64,000 nt of DNA. It comes from Cladopsammia gracilis (Eukaryota > Cnidaria > Anthozoa > Scleractinia > Dendrophylliidae). The stretch lies in contig JAJGOT010000464.1 of the NCBI GenBank assembly GCA_022457155.1, positions 310,001 to 374,000 on the forward strand. Direction: 5' to 3'. The position numbers were made by a program, and so were the translations under genes. A model generated the notes under the pieces. It searched no databases, was not told the DNA's origin, and saw only the letters and a list, made by a program, of their open reading frames with translations. How positions within the stretch are numbered: position 1 is the stretch's first letter; each line of letters starts with the position of its first letter. Positions 10,202 to 22,100 of this stretch are shown here, piece by piece.

Positions 10202-13200
10202 ATGATTTGGTCACTCATCTTATTTCAAGCGATTCTGATGAAAGCCACAGTTAGTTTTGCTGCCGAAGATAACTCTTTATCTCGATCAGCATATTTAGTA
10301 ACTCGGGAAAATAAGCACTTGGCGGATCACGTTGTCAAACAAATTGAGTCTCCAAGTTTAATGGCGTGCAGTCAGTCATGTTTTCGACACTCTTGGTGTA
10401 CTTCCACAAACTTCAAACCGAAGTCTTCTGAGTGGGAAAACAAGGCAACTTGTGAACTGAACAAGCACGAGTTCGATCCTATCAATCACAAAAGCAAACT
10501 TATTGACCAACCAGGAACTATTTTTTCAATGTTTCTTAAGGTAAATGAAATAGAAGCATTTTTGCACAGATGTTCTGAGTCAAAATGTAAGAAAAAGTGT
10601 GGTATGGACCCGAGTTTTTAGAGAAAGTAATCGCATTGTTGTGAACATTTTTATTCAGGATTGTCTCATGTCTGGATGCCTCAATGGTGGCTCTTGTCGT
10701 TTTGACCAGAAAGAGGAAACTTTCACTTGTGCATGCAAACCTTCGTGGAGTGGAGACAAATGCGAAGCTGGTAAGTCGTTAATTCTTTAGAGATGTGATT
10801 TGCTTATTTATACAAGCAAAAACTAACGATAAAAGAGTCCGACGTTTCGGCGACATCTTGGCGCCATTGTCAAGGGAAACTAAATTAAATATGCGATCAC
10901 AAGAGACTCTTAGTTACTCTTAGTTACTCTTAGTTACACTTGTGATCGCATATTTAATTTAGTTTCCCTTGACAATGGCGCCAAGATGTCGCCGAAACGT
11001 CGGACTCTTTTATCGTTAGTTTTTGTTTGTATATGTTTATCTAAATCACTGTTGATTTGCTTATTACAAAATATATATTTGGGTGTTTCCTTTAAAAAAA
11101 TGCAAAACATTTTTAAGATGCTTTCCAGCAGCGGATAGGCATTTTCTTTATGTAAATGACATCACTATAGTCATGACAGTTCAGTTGTACCTGCAAGCTC
11201 GGACTTGCAGGAGATGGCCACAATTGCACAGGTACAATGTAACGCGTTTTTTCTAGTTATCCGATGATAAATTATATTGTTTATAATGTGTGTTATAAGG
11301 TCTTATAACTAACTGCTTATCTACTGAAAATATTTTTCAGACATAGACGAATGTGAAGCAAATACCCATAATTGTACTGACAATTCCATCTGCATTAACA
11401 TCAAAGGATCCTTCAGTTGTACGTGCAAGCCCGGATACAACGGCGGTGGTCGCAATTGCACAGGTACAATTATATAACGCGTTTGTTCTAGTTATGCGAT
11501 CATAAGTTGTATTGTTTATCCTGTTTTATAAAACTCCTTATCTACTGCAATAATTTCCAGACATAGACGAATGTGAAGCAAATACCCACAATTGTAGTGA
11601 CAATGCCATCTGCATTAACACCAAAGGATCGTTTAACTGTACGTGCAAGCCCGGATACAAAGGCGGTGGCCGCAATTGCACAGGTACAATGTAGCGCGTT
11701 TGTCCTAGTTATCCGATCATAAATTGTATTGTTTATTCTGAGTGTGTTACAACTTACTGTTTACCTACTTTAATTATTTTTCAGACATAGACGAATGTGA
11801 AGCAAATATCCACAATTGTAGTGACAATTCCATCTGCATTAACATCAGAGGATCGTTTAACTGTACGTGCAAGGCCGGATACAACGGTGATGGCCGCAAT
11901 TGCACTGGTAATATATATAGATAGGCTGAGCCTAACAGCGTCGCTCTGCGAACAAGCTTAACTAAGGTGAAACTTAAGTAAGGTGAAAGGTCGGAAGCAC
12001 AAGAATTAAGATTGACGACCGGGCTATTTTTCAGTTTTAGCAATTCTGAAAAAAAGTATTACGCGACCGTCTGCACAGTACATTTAGACCGTACAAAAGT
12101 TCACCAAAACAACTTTTTCTCCGTCTACAATAACTAGTACGACTACTTTCCGAATAAAATACAGTTGTTGCTTGTCAAAAATTGTCCGAGAAACTGATTT
12201 GGAAATCAAAATTGCAAAAATACAAACATATTTGCATAATGAATGTACAAACACATAAAAATAGACAACACAATCTTCTTTCGAAAATTTTTATTCTAAT
12301 CTCCATTAGTTTATGTTTAAAAGCAAAACGCGTATCATTTATAGCGCATCGAGCTGCCTTGGATGAAATTCAAGAAATCGATACAACTGAATTTAAGTAC
12401 GTTTTTAAAACAATTCTCCAAAACTACACATGAACACAAAGAAAAAGTCAATCACAGATTGATATCAACATAAATTCCCATCGAAAAATGTAATCTGATT
12501 TACCTTTAAGTCCCTCGCTTGCTTGAAAATTCTTTAAATCTCCGCTTCTTTGATTGTGAAATCCGTAAGAAAACAAACATCTCGGATGTTGTGTGGCGTC
12601 TACGCGCATGTTTTGCGACGTCATACGCGCCCGCGAACTAGCCCTGTCCAACGCGCGCGCCCGCGAAATATTCCGCTAGCCATGACCATGAAAAATGACG
12701 GGCGTAGGTTTAGTTCTATGAGTATGGGGCTCCGCGTGCGCCTCCAGCCCGCAGAGCTCCGCTACAATGTAGCGCGTTTGTTCTAGTTATCCGATCATAC
12801 TGTTTATCGAGTTTTATAAACAGGATATAGCGACGCCATAGCCGTAGAAATGGACTGTAGACCGGTTTATCATCAAAATACTTTGCAATTGTATACTTAA
12901 AGAATCTGATCCACCCAGTTTGCATTGCGCGCCTACGTTGGTTCATCCGCCATTTTCAGGGCCGCCGAAAATCCATACTAGTTGTAGATGAGAAATTCAC
13001 TCGTGCAAGAGGTGATATGCTTGCCCGAATATAGAATAGAGCCGTATCATAACAATAAGAGAAGCGCACAATGCAAACTGGGTGGGTCAGACTAACAAAG
13101 GGAGGAGGAGAATAAACAGTGACAGGAGTTACGAATGAATTTAAACGTCAAAAAGTCATTTGCACCTCCCCGTCTGTTTTAAACTCGAGTACCCCAACCC

Positions 13201-14167
13201 CCACCCCTCCGCCCCCTCTCCCATCGGTGCGGGAACACACGGATAGGATAGGATAGGATAGGATAGGATAGGATAACTTTATTTAGACACGGTAAACTCA
13301 TCAGTCACAACTCATCAGTCACAACTATTAGTCAATTCGGATTAGTCAATTCGGATTAGTCAATTCGGCTTAAAGATACCCACCAGTGGTTTTAAGTATA
13401 TATTATGGCCGCTCGTAGGAACCCCTGCACAAGGCTGTCACATAACTCCAAGAATACTGAAGTATTTTGTCACGTGACACAAGATGAAATGGCGTTTTCT
13501 TGTTTCCCGATAATCTGAAACCATTTTTCAAAAGAAATGAAGACACGTCATCATGTTTTTCGTGACAAAATGATCCAGGAATTTTTTGAGTATTTTGGCA
13601 GTTTTGTCCAGGGACTTCTACGCCCGGTCCGCCATTTTGAAAGCGGAGAAGGACCTGGGAACTAGGTTAATTTGTAAAATGAGAGTAATCAAGCACTATT
13701 TCATTCTTACATTATTAGTGCAGCCTGGCAGGTGACAATAGAAAGAAGTAAATAATTTTACCAATCCTAGGGTTTAATTAACTTGTCAATATCTAGTTTC
13801 AGAATGTCTCAACTACCAAAATTTGACCAGCAGTGACAGAAAAGTGACTCACGGCTCATCACCTCTCCTGTGTGACAATTCACTGGGACCTGGATGGTTC
13901 CGTTTCCAAGGTAACGCCGGAACAAAAATGCCTACGTCATGCGTTTCTCCTCATAGATGTGGTACCGATTCTACAGGCTGGTTAAACGGTGCTCATCCAA
14001 CAGTGCAAGAAGGTAAAGTCACCAGGAAGGTCTGTTTCAGCTGGGATTCAAACTGCTGCACTTGGTCCATCAACATTCAAGTGCTGAATTGTGGGTCCTT
14101 ACTTCCTGTACTTTATCAGTGGAACGCCTCCAGAACACTCCTGTCATCTCCGTTACTGTGGAACTGA
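10202..14167 (+). CDS. Secreted PAN-EGF-EGF3-D8C protein with frameshifted C-terminus (gene B)
   Basis: Exons: 10202-10540, 10659-10770, 11341-11463, 11561-11683, 11785-11907, 13803-14167; total 394 codons plus stop. Exon 1 starts at ATG 10202: signal peptide ([20 protein letters not shown]) and a PAN/apple-type domain with CSQSC, WCTSTNF and CELN. Exon 2 is a six-cysteine EGF (phase 0 to 1). Exons 3-5 are DIDEC-type EGF modules of 123 nt each, phase 1-1, so any number keeps the frame. Exon 6 is the D8C domain. It has one extra G in TGTGGGTCC (near 14091) compared with gene A, so the last ~24 residues are out of frame and the terminal conserved cysteines (LRYCG) are lost. This could be a real mutation or a sequence error. 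Expected extracellular. The gene model is inferred from splice signals and comparison with genes A and C. Confidence 0.8.
10809..11033. mobile_element. 95-bp-arm perfect foldback in intron 2 of gene B
   Basis: Arms 10809-10903 and 10939-11033 are almost exact reverse complements. The loop holds three copies of a 10-bp ACTCTTAGTT unit. A direct repeat TGATTTGCTTATT (10796-10808 and 11053-11065) flanks it and occurs only once, slightly diverged, in gene C (19706-19718). The arms contain GCCGAAACGTCGG, a motif resembling termini of Penelope-like elements, but the hammerhead core beside it is degenerate. Variable-length TSD suits target-primed insertion. Confidence 0.65.
11183..11231 (+). pseudogene. 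Decayed EGF exon remnant in gene B
   Basis: Only the 3' half of an EGF exon remains (TGCAAGCTCGGACTTGCAGG..AATTGCACAG) followed by the usual GTACAATGTAACGCG intron start. The 5' half and acceptor are gone. Gene C has the matching remnant at 19816-19857, so the decay predates the duplication. Confidence 0.65.
11908..13802 (+). other. Last intron of gene B with a ghost EGF unit and repeats
   Basis: At 12768-12820 the sequence CTACAATGTAGCGCGTTTGTTCTAG and following bases match the intron that normally follows an EGF exon, but no exon precedes it; GC-rich sequence (12580-12765) lies there instead. A (GGATA)n tract is at 13241-13275, joined to a short LINE-like tail and AGTCAATTCGG repeats (13300-13370). 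A ~95-bp insertion relative to gene A lies at about 13570-13662. Confidence 0.55.
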
Positions 14168-14818
14168 CTGAAAAGGGTTTGGACCCCAATTAACTCAAAG
14201 CTGTTTCTTTTAAGCCCTGTTTCCTTTTTAAGCCCTAATCGTTAATTCTCAAATTGCTCTGAATTTACGATCATAGTTAATTCAGAACACTGACAGTCTG
14301 AAAGGAATTCTGGGAAAAAACCACTAGACCACCGCGCTGCTGGTTGAGCAATCCTCAATTTTTTAACATAATAAAATTCATGCGCTTATTCTACACCCTG
14401 TAGTAAGCCTATAAAATCACTCGCTTGAAAATAATTTTAGAAAGTTAATGGAAAAGCTTGATCACCAAACCTCAACAAAAAGCTAACCATTTGAAATCAG
14501 CGCTTAGGCCTAATCACTGTAGATCAATGATATTCTATGCAAGACTCAAATAAATATCTTAGGATTATAAATATCAAATAAATATCAAATAAATATCTTA
14601 ATATAAATATCAAATAAATATTATAAATATAAAATAAATATCTTAGGATATTATCTAAATATTATTAGGATTTAATGGAGCTGAAACCAATTGTGGAATT
14701 TCGCTCATTTTGGGCATCCTACTGATGAACAGTTACGAAATTCAGATATATTTAGTAGCCACATTTATTTGAGGTCTGTCCCGTTTGAATTGCAGATGAA
14801 ATTTCCCATCGCCTTGTT

Positions 14819-14888
14819 GTTCGGTGGTCTAGTGGTAAGAAGACGTTCCTAGTAGCGGTAGTTCCGGGTTCGAATCTCGCAGTCCACA
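14819..14888 (+). repeat. tRNA-like sequence, probably SINE head or tRNA pseudogene
   Basis: An A-box-like TGGTCTAGTGG (14825-14835) and a B-box GGTTCGAATCT (14868-14878) are spaced as in a tRNA gene and followed by a T run at 14896-14906 that could end RNA polymerase III transcription. The acceptor ends do not pair, so a functional tRNA is unlikely. Confidence 0.45.
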
Positions 14889-15720
14889 TAACATGTTTTT
14901 TTTTTTAATTTCTTCTTTTCTGAAATGTCCTGGGAAACAGTGTTCTAAATTAATTATAATCGTAAATTATAAGCGTGCTTAGTTTATTTAGTTGACGTGT
15001 GTGCTTAGTTCGTTATTTACTACATTTATTTTGCGTTGTTTTCCTTACTTTAAGAGAGCTTAAGCAACGACGACGGCAACACCATGAAAAATGTCACTTG
15101 AAAAAAGGATTCGCGCTATTTTAAACTACTTTACAGTTGTTCCAATTTGTTAAGTTTGTCTCATGTGTCTGGATTGTCCAGGAGCTAAATTTGAAGGAAT
15201 GGATTACCAGTTCAAATGGAGAAAGGAAAATTAACCGTCGCGTGTTCACGTCCTCCACAAAACCTATAATTTGATCATTTGACGTTGTTGTTTTGCAGGG
15301 AACGGCAAAGAAATGTACCAAAATGTCAAACGCACGTGCAACACGTGCAGAGGCATTGTTTTCGCTCATTAAACCTATTGTTTTGTGCCGTTCTCGCTAC
15401 CGTCACCGTTGTGGTTGCTTAAGCTCTCTATTTTAGTGTGGCTACAACTAAACATGAAACGTGGTTTACACGCATGCGACCGAGCGCAATAAATAATTTT
15501 AGGCCACATCACGCTTCTCTCTTGCTATCTTGTTTGCTTTAATTTTAGACAAGGTTAATTTGCTGTAATGCAAGGTAGTATACAACTTGAGGCCGAATTC
15601 GTTGATATTTTGTGGCAATAAATTGATACCAATTTTCAGACCAAAGACGTCTCAAAAACTACTTTACTGAAATGTTCAAGCAGGCCGCGTGACCGTGGAC
15701 GACAATCCTGCTGGTGCACT
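14889..15720. other. Gene-free spacer
   Basis: No coding exon, tRNA or clear transposon was recognised. The sequence is AT-rich with one weakly GC-richer patch (15040-15130). Confidence 0.4.
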
Positions 15721-15968
15721 TTGGATCACACTAAGCTGATGTCCGATCTCATTCTCATAAGTGTATGTAAAGCGCCATGAGACATGTGTGATATGTGCGC
15801 TATATAAGACTTAGTGACATACATTGTTCATGGGTGGGGTGGGGACATGAGATCAACAATGGACCGATAGCGGCTGCCTGGGGCGCCTTCATAAGCTGAC
15901 GTCCGATCTCATTCTCATAAGTGTATGTAAAGCGCCATGAGACATGTGATATGTGCGCTATATAAGTC

Positions 15969-16027
<59 letters not shown>

Positions 16028-16193
16028 ATAATATATAACAATCATGTAATGGAGAGCACTTTCCGTAGGATATGTGCAGTTCCCAGCAACGAGATCTTCT
16101 GTATCTGACTGATCTCACTTCTTCCTGGTATTCTCTCAAGGTACTCGCTCACTCCTTTTTTGATCACTCCAAGCGCTCCAATTACCACAGGAA

Positions 16194-16234
<41 letters not shown>

Positions 16235-16235
16235 G
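15721..16235. repeat. Duplicated AGCGC..GCGCTATATAAG repeat and (ATT)n microsatellites
   Basis: The unit GCTGA(C/T)GTCCGATCTCATT continuing to GCGCTATATAAG occurs twice (about 15735-15812 and 15895-15966). Long trinucleotide tracts follow at 15970-16021 and 16196-16233, the second just outside the start of block B'. Confidence 0.7.
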
Positions 16236-16239
16236 TTAT

Positions 16240-16940
16240 CAGATTAATGAACTGATCGGCTTAAACAAGTGAAGATAAACTGTCAAATAGAGACCGATAC
16301 AACGTAGATTCTACACCCAAAGGGCACTAGGATCATCCGAGCTCAACATGTTTTCTGCTTTCATTTTACACTGAGAGGTAGGATAATCCTAGCGCTTGGA
16401 TCATCCTATAGCTAGCGCTAGGATTATCCCAGCTCCATGTAAATGGCCTCGGGAGCCTCAGGTTGTCTTCGCTTTTGTTATTGTCGCCCGTCATCTTGCT
16501 TTGCAACCGCGCCGAACTCAAAGGAACTGGGGCCATCCTGCCGAATTTTTCATGTAAACCAAACGAAAAGTTGATCCTGGAAGCCGCATTTATTCATATA
16601 AACCAAATGAACCTTCTAGGATCATCCTAGCACTAGGATCATCTTCTTTCCATGTAAATGGGGCCTTATATAAGGGAGTATATTCCCCCCCCCCCCCTCC
16701 GATCTTATAATTTGCATACTTGGCAAGATTATATGTTGTGCGTAAACAGGAACACTGGAAAGCAAGCAAGTTTACTAATTATTAGCTGAGAATTTGCCAA
16801 GTTTTGAGGTTATCTTAAGTGTGAACTATGTGTTCATATCTACATTTTAGAATTTAAACGTTTTGAATTCGGTGTTCAGAGGAAAATAATTTATGAACCC
16901 TGCATGGCAATACTATCAGACTACACATTGGAAAAAGATG

Positions 16941-16995
<55 letters not shown>

Positions 16996-18426
16996 ACTGA
17001 ATAAAAACCTTCCAGAACCCTTTGTTCAAAATTAATACGGAGAAATTGGACATTGAAACTAGTATTCTAGTGCAAAGGTTTTTATTATGACTATACATAT
17101 TATTTTTATGTTATCTTTTTGCAACTTGTAGTCTAAAAAATACTCGAAAACAACAAAAATGTTGATAAATAAAGAAAGATGTTAAATGTTAAGCTCGGTA
17201 ATGAAATAAGAAAGATGTAATGTTGATCATATCACGAGCGTGGGACAAAGATAAGAAACACTCTCACGCTCTTGACATGAATGAACGTCACGTCTTTCTT
17301 AACATAAATTTTATTCAAGTAATTAACCAGAAGCCGAGCAAAATTTTAATTTACTCGGCGTAAACAGGAACTTAGAAATTCGACACCTGGTAACTGGTGG
17401 CTATTAGTGGATATTTGTCTTCCCCCATAAAGTAATGAAAACTCGTAAAACTTTGAGGATGCTATCATAAACATAAGATTAGGATACGAAGTATATGCAA
17501 GCATTTTATAAGTTTCGTTGCAGAGGAAGAAACCTATTTTTAATCTAGCACATTTCTTTTACTCTTGCTATAGAAGTAAACTGATAATTTTCATTAACAT
17601 TAAAAGCGCTCTTCTCTTTCTGCAAAGATATAGATATATAAAAGCGCGATCAAATTCCGTCTAATAAGTTACTCCTACAGTTTCAAAAGCTACAGCAAGA
17701 TTAGGGAATTTAGAAGGTTTAGGTGAATATTCCGAAGGCCACATTAGTATATCTGCTGTTTTGCAGTTCGTGAGTATTTAATTCATTAACATAGAAGAGT
17801 AGTTTAACGGATAGAATTAATATGAATAAAAGCTTCGATCAATTAAATTGCAATATTGACCGACCTTCCTTTAAGGTTTTTAATTAATAATTAGGAAATT
17901 TGTTTGTCGCGATTTCTGAAAGTTGTATCCAAAACAGTAAAACGTTTCGGGGATAATAACTTCAACAGTAGTGCTTGTGTTCCCAGAGACAAACGCTCAT
18001 GCTCACGCTAAATATGTTGGAGGGGGGCGTAGGGGGGTCCGAAAACCGCAAAACCGCGCAGAAAAACGTAAAAAAAAAACGCAATACCGCATCTAAAATT
18101 TACCAAATTTATGAAAACCGCAAACCACGTCATTCAAAACTGAATAAACAAAGGATACGCGAATGCGAGCGGGTGACATTAGGGGCGTTTGGTATGCTCA
18201 TTTTATTTACTCGGTTTTCACGAACTGATATAAATTTTTAATAAAATGTGGAAAATAACGCATGTTTTTAACAAATTTGAGTCACTGAGGACTATTAATG
18301 CAGTAATATTTTGTGTCATTTAGAGTGATTTTCCTTAGACCGTGAAACAGTATCTAGCAATTAACCAAAACATGATTAGCCAAAATTAGCTAAAACTAAG
18401 GGATGGACCATTAGAAAAGTGATTGT

Positions 18427-18473
<47 letters not shown>

Positions 18474-19100
18474 GGAACTTTGGGAGAGGCAAGAAATTTT
18501 TTTTGTCCACCTAAGGTGGAAATCTTTTTTTTTTTTTCACTCGATGGCTGGAATATTTTTTTTTTAATACTTTATTTTTTAATTTTCCTTGGGCAGATTT
18601 TTTTTTTTGCGATAATGCGTGGGAATATATTTTTTTTCTTAATAATTTGCTGGGAAAAATTTTTTTTTTTTGCTTTTGCCCCACCCCCCCCCCCCCCATC
18701 ACTTTTCTAATGGTCCATCCCTAAACAAATGAAAACAATGGAATTAGTGTCTCAGTGCCAGCTATTGCCTACTAACTAAGTAACTATTTCACGGTTTAAA
18801 GAAAATCACTCTAACACAACAAACCTTTAATTACCACTTAATTTTTAGGTAAGTCTTTTCTTCGCCAAACGTGTTAATCATAATTAACGTGTCACAAGCT
18901 GCGAGCAGAGCGTTTGCATTTTGTGATAACCACCTGCCTTGTTCCATTAGTTTATTTGTTTTTAGCAAGTTCTCACTTTTGTTTACCATCCTTTTTTTCA
19001 TAAAACGTGATGAGCATAACTAGCGGTACTCACAGGGTCCTCACACGGCGCTCTGACACTCATCACGGTGGAGGTTCGAGCTTCGAGTGCTGTAAAATAC
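16240..19100 (+). repeat. Segmental duplication block B', 5' flank of gene C
   Basis: Colinear with 7340-10200. Differences include a (TA)n tract at 16949-16992, absence of the 8572-8981 element, a ~120-bp A/C-rich insertion near 18010-18130 and the nested element at 18323-18811. Confidence 0.85.
18323..18811. mobile_element. TA-flanked MITE carrying a second, nested MITE with a 45-G run
   Basis: The outer ends GAGTGATTTTCC (left) and GAAAATCACTC (right) are inverted and flanked by TA (18321-18322, 18812-18813); block B at ~9920 shows the uninterrupted CATTTAAC site. The inner element (about 18400-18719) has inverted ends GGGATGGACCATTAGAAAAG flanked by TAA on both sides, begins with about 45 consecutive G at 18427-18471 and ends with a C run. 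TA suggests a Tc1/mariner-type mover for the outer one; TAA suggests a PIF/Harbinger-type for the inner one. Confidence 0.75.
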
Positions 19101-19106
19101 ACTGAA

Positions 19107-22100
19107 ATGATTTGGTCACTCATCTTATTTCAAGCGATTCTGATGAAAGCCGCAGTCAGTTTTGCTGCCGCCGAAGATAACTCTTTATCTCGATCAGCAC
19201 ATTTAGTAACTCGGGAAAATAAGCATTTGGTGGATCACGTTGTCAAACAATTCGAGTCTCCAAGTTTAATGGCGTGCAGTCAGTCATGTTTACGACACTC
19301 GTGGTGTACTTCCACAAACTTCAAACCGAACTCTTCTGAGCGGAAAAACACGGCAACGTGTGAACTGAACAAGCACGAGTTCGACCCTATCAATGACAAC
19401 AGCAAACTTATTGACCAACCAGGAACTATTTTTTCAATGTTTCTTAAGGTAAGTAAAATAGAAGCATTTTACACAGATATATTCTGAGGCAAAATATAAG
19501 AAAAACTGTGGTATGGACCCGAGTTTTTAGAGAAAGTAATCCCATTGTTGTGAACATTTTTATTCAGGGTTGTCTTATGTCTGGATGCCTCAATGGTGGT
19601 TCTTGTCGTTTTGACCAGAAAGAGGAAACTTTCACTTGTTCATGCAAACGTTCGTGGAGTGGAGACAAATGCGAAGCTGGTAAGCCGTTAATTCTTTAGA
19701 GATGTGATTTACTTATTACAAAATATATTTGGGTGTTTCCTTAAAATATGCAAAATATTTTTAAGATGCTTTAAAGCAGCGAATAGGCAATTTCTTTATA
19801 TAAATGTCATTACTGTAGTCAATCCCGGACTTGCAGGAGATGGCCGCAATTGCACAGGTACAATGTAACGCGTTTTTCAGTTCTAGTTATCCGATGAAAA
19901 ATTAAATTGTTTATACTTTGCTATAACTAATTGCTTATCTACTGAAAATATTTTTCAGACATAGATGAATGTGAATCAAATACCCACAATTGTGATGACA
20001 ATTCCACCTGCATTAACACCAAAGGATCGTTTAACTGTACGTGCAAGCCCGGATACAAAGGCGATGGCCACAATTGCACAGGTGCAATGTAGCGCGTTCA
20101 CTTCTTCTAGTTATCCGATCATTAATTATATTGTTTATCCTGTGTTATAACTAACTGCTTATCAACTGTAATTATGTTTTAGACATAGACGAATGTGAAG
20201 CAAATACCCACCACAATTGTAGTGACAATTCCACCTGCATTAACACCAAAGGATCGTTTAACTGTACGTGCAAGCCCGGATACAAAGGCGATGGCCACAA
20301 TTGCACAGGTGCAATGTAACGTGTTTGCTCTATTTCCGTTTCCCTTCATATCTCTTTTGCTTTTTATTGCATTAGTATGCAAATTGTGTTTTTTTTTATG
20401 GCAATAACTTCTTATCTACCGATTGTCACCGAGATAACACGATCGATATTTTGTTGTGTGTGTGTGTGTGTGTAAAATGTTCGATGTAATCATATGAGAA
20501 AGCGGACTGCCCTAGGTACTAAAATATTCGAATTTAAACGGAATCTCGGTAACCGGCCTGGTCCTTTTCCCATCATGATGGTAACTCTCGGGCGTAAACG
20601 CAATCAAAACAAATTGAATGCAAGGCTACTGATTGCTACATTGAAGATCCGGCAAAACCGAACCAGCGCATTTTACTTACGCGTTGTGTGAACCACTGCA
20701 GTCAAACGTTTCTAGTAAATGCAAGTTATACCTCCATCGTAGTACAAGCAAAAGGAAGATGGGGGGTTATGGAACCCCTCCTTTCTGCTTTTTACGACGA
20801 AGAGACAGCTTCTCCCACTTAAGCATCGCAAGAAGGAGGTTGGAGCTCGTATCAAAAGGTGATTGAGTAATTACTCTGGCAGCGCGATTTTGTAATTTTT
20901 GTAATTTATCACTCAAACAGCCAATCATACTATCCCAAACCGGGCTGCAGTAATCAAAATGTGGTAATATTAAAGCATTGTAAATTTGAACTGCAACATC
21001 CGTCGGAATAAAAGGTCGTACACGTTTCAATGCACCAGTGGCTGAAGAGACTTCCTTGCTTATCTCGTCAACATGTTTAGACCAAGAGAGTTGTGCATCA
21101 ATGGTAAGACCCAGAGATTTAGTATGGTCAGCTCTCTTGATCATCCTGTCATCGATACTTATATTAATCTCTTTACATTGGGCATTCAATCTCTGCCTAG
21201 ATCCGATTATCATTAGCTCAGTTTTGGCCACATTTAAACTTAATTTGTTGGCTCTCAGCCAACAGGTAAGATTGTTAAGTTCAGAAGTCACTGCTAGTTT
21301 CAGATCGGCTAGCGTTTTTGCAGATAAAGTTATACTGGTGTCATCGGCAAACATTCTCGGCGCAGCAACCCGCAGGCAGTTAGGGAGATCGTTAATGTAC
21401 ATCAAGAAAAGCAAGGGACCCAGGATGCTACCCTGCGGTACGCCACAAGTAACAGTACTGGCAGTTGACAGATTGCCATTTACATTACACCTTTGGATCC
21501 GATTACTTAGGTATGACTGAAACCACTTAGCAGTTGCCTGGTCAGCACCAAAGTAAGACAATTTACGTAAAATAATTTCGTGATCAATTGTATCAAAAGC
21601 TTTTTTAAGGTCAATGAAGACTACTCCGTTCAAGAAACCGTTGTCGATGTTAACAGACCAGCTATTTGTCGCCTCAAGCAAGGCCGTTAGAGTGCTATGT
21701 AAGGAGCGAAAGCCCGACTGACAACTTGATATTAAACAATTGATTGTCATTTAGGTATTGATACAGTTGGTCATAAACAATTTTTTCAAAAACCTTCGAA
21801 ACAACCGGAATAACGGAAATTGGACGATAATTGTTGAGGTCCGATTTTCACCCTTTTTAAACACCGGAGTTACCCTGGCCATTTTCCATTCTGTTGGATA
21901 AATCCCAGTGATAATTGACTTTGTAAATATGGCGGTCAGCGATGGAGTAACAATACTAGCAGCCATTTTCAACAACTTACTTGGGATCATATCAAGGCCA
22001 GTGGCTTTCTTTTCATCAATATTCCTTAATAGGTTAAAAACAACTTCGAGACTAGGAGTTTTTAGATGAAATGCTTTATCAGTGTGTAAAAAGTAAAACT

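Noticed and set aside
10960..11010. Second hammerhead ribozyme in the foldback arm
   Set aside because: GAAACGTC and a GGCG/CGCC stem are present, but the CUGANGA box reads TTGACAA with core changes, so cleavage is unlikely.
14819..14888. Functional tRNA gene
   Set aside because: A- and B-boxes are present but the acceptor arms do not pair; it is better seen as a SINE head or pseudogene.
18423..18710. 95-codon ORF beginning with poly-Gly
   Set aside because: It is translation of the G run and T-rich interior of a nested MITE.
21038..21520. 160-codon plus-strand ORF
   Set aside because: It lies opposite the reverse-transcriptase frame of the LINE remnant and is its antisense shadow.
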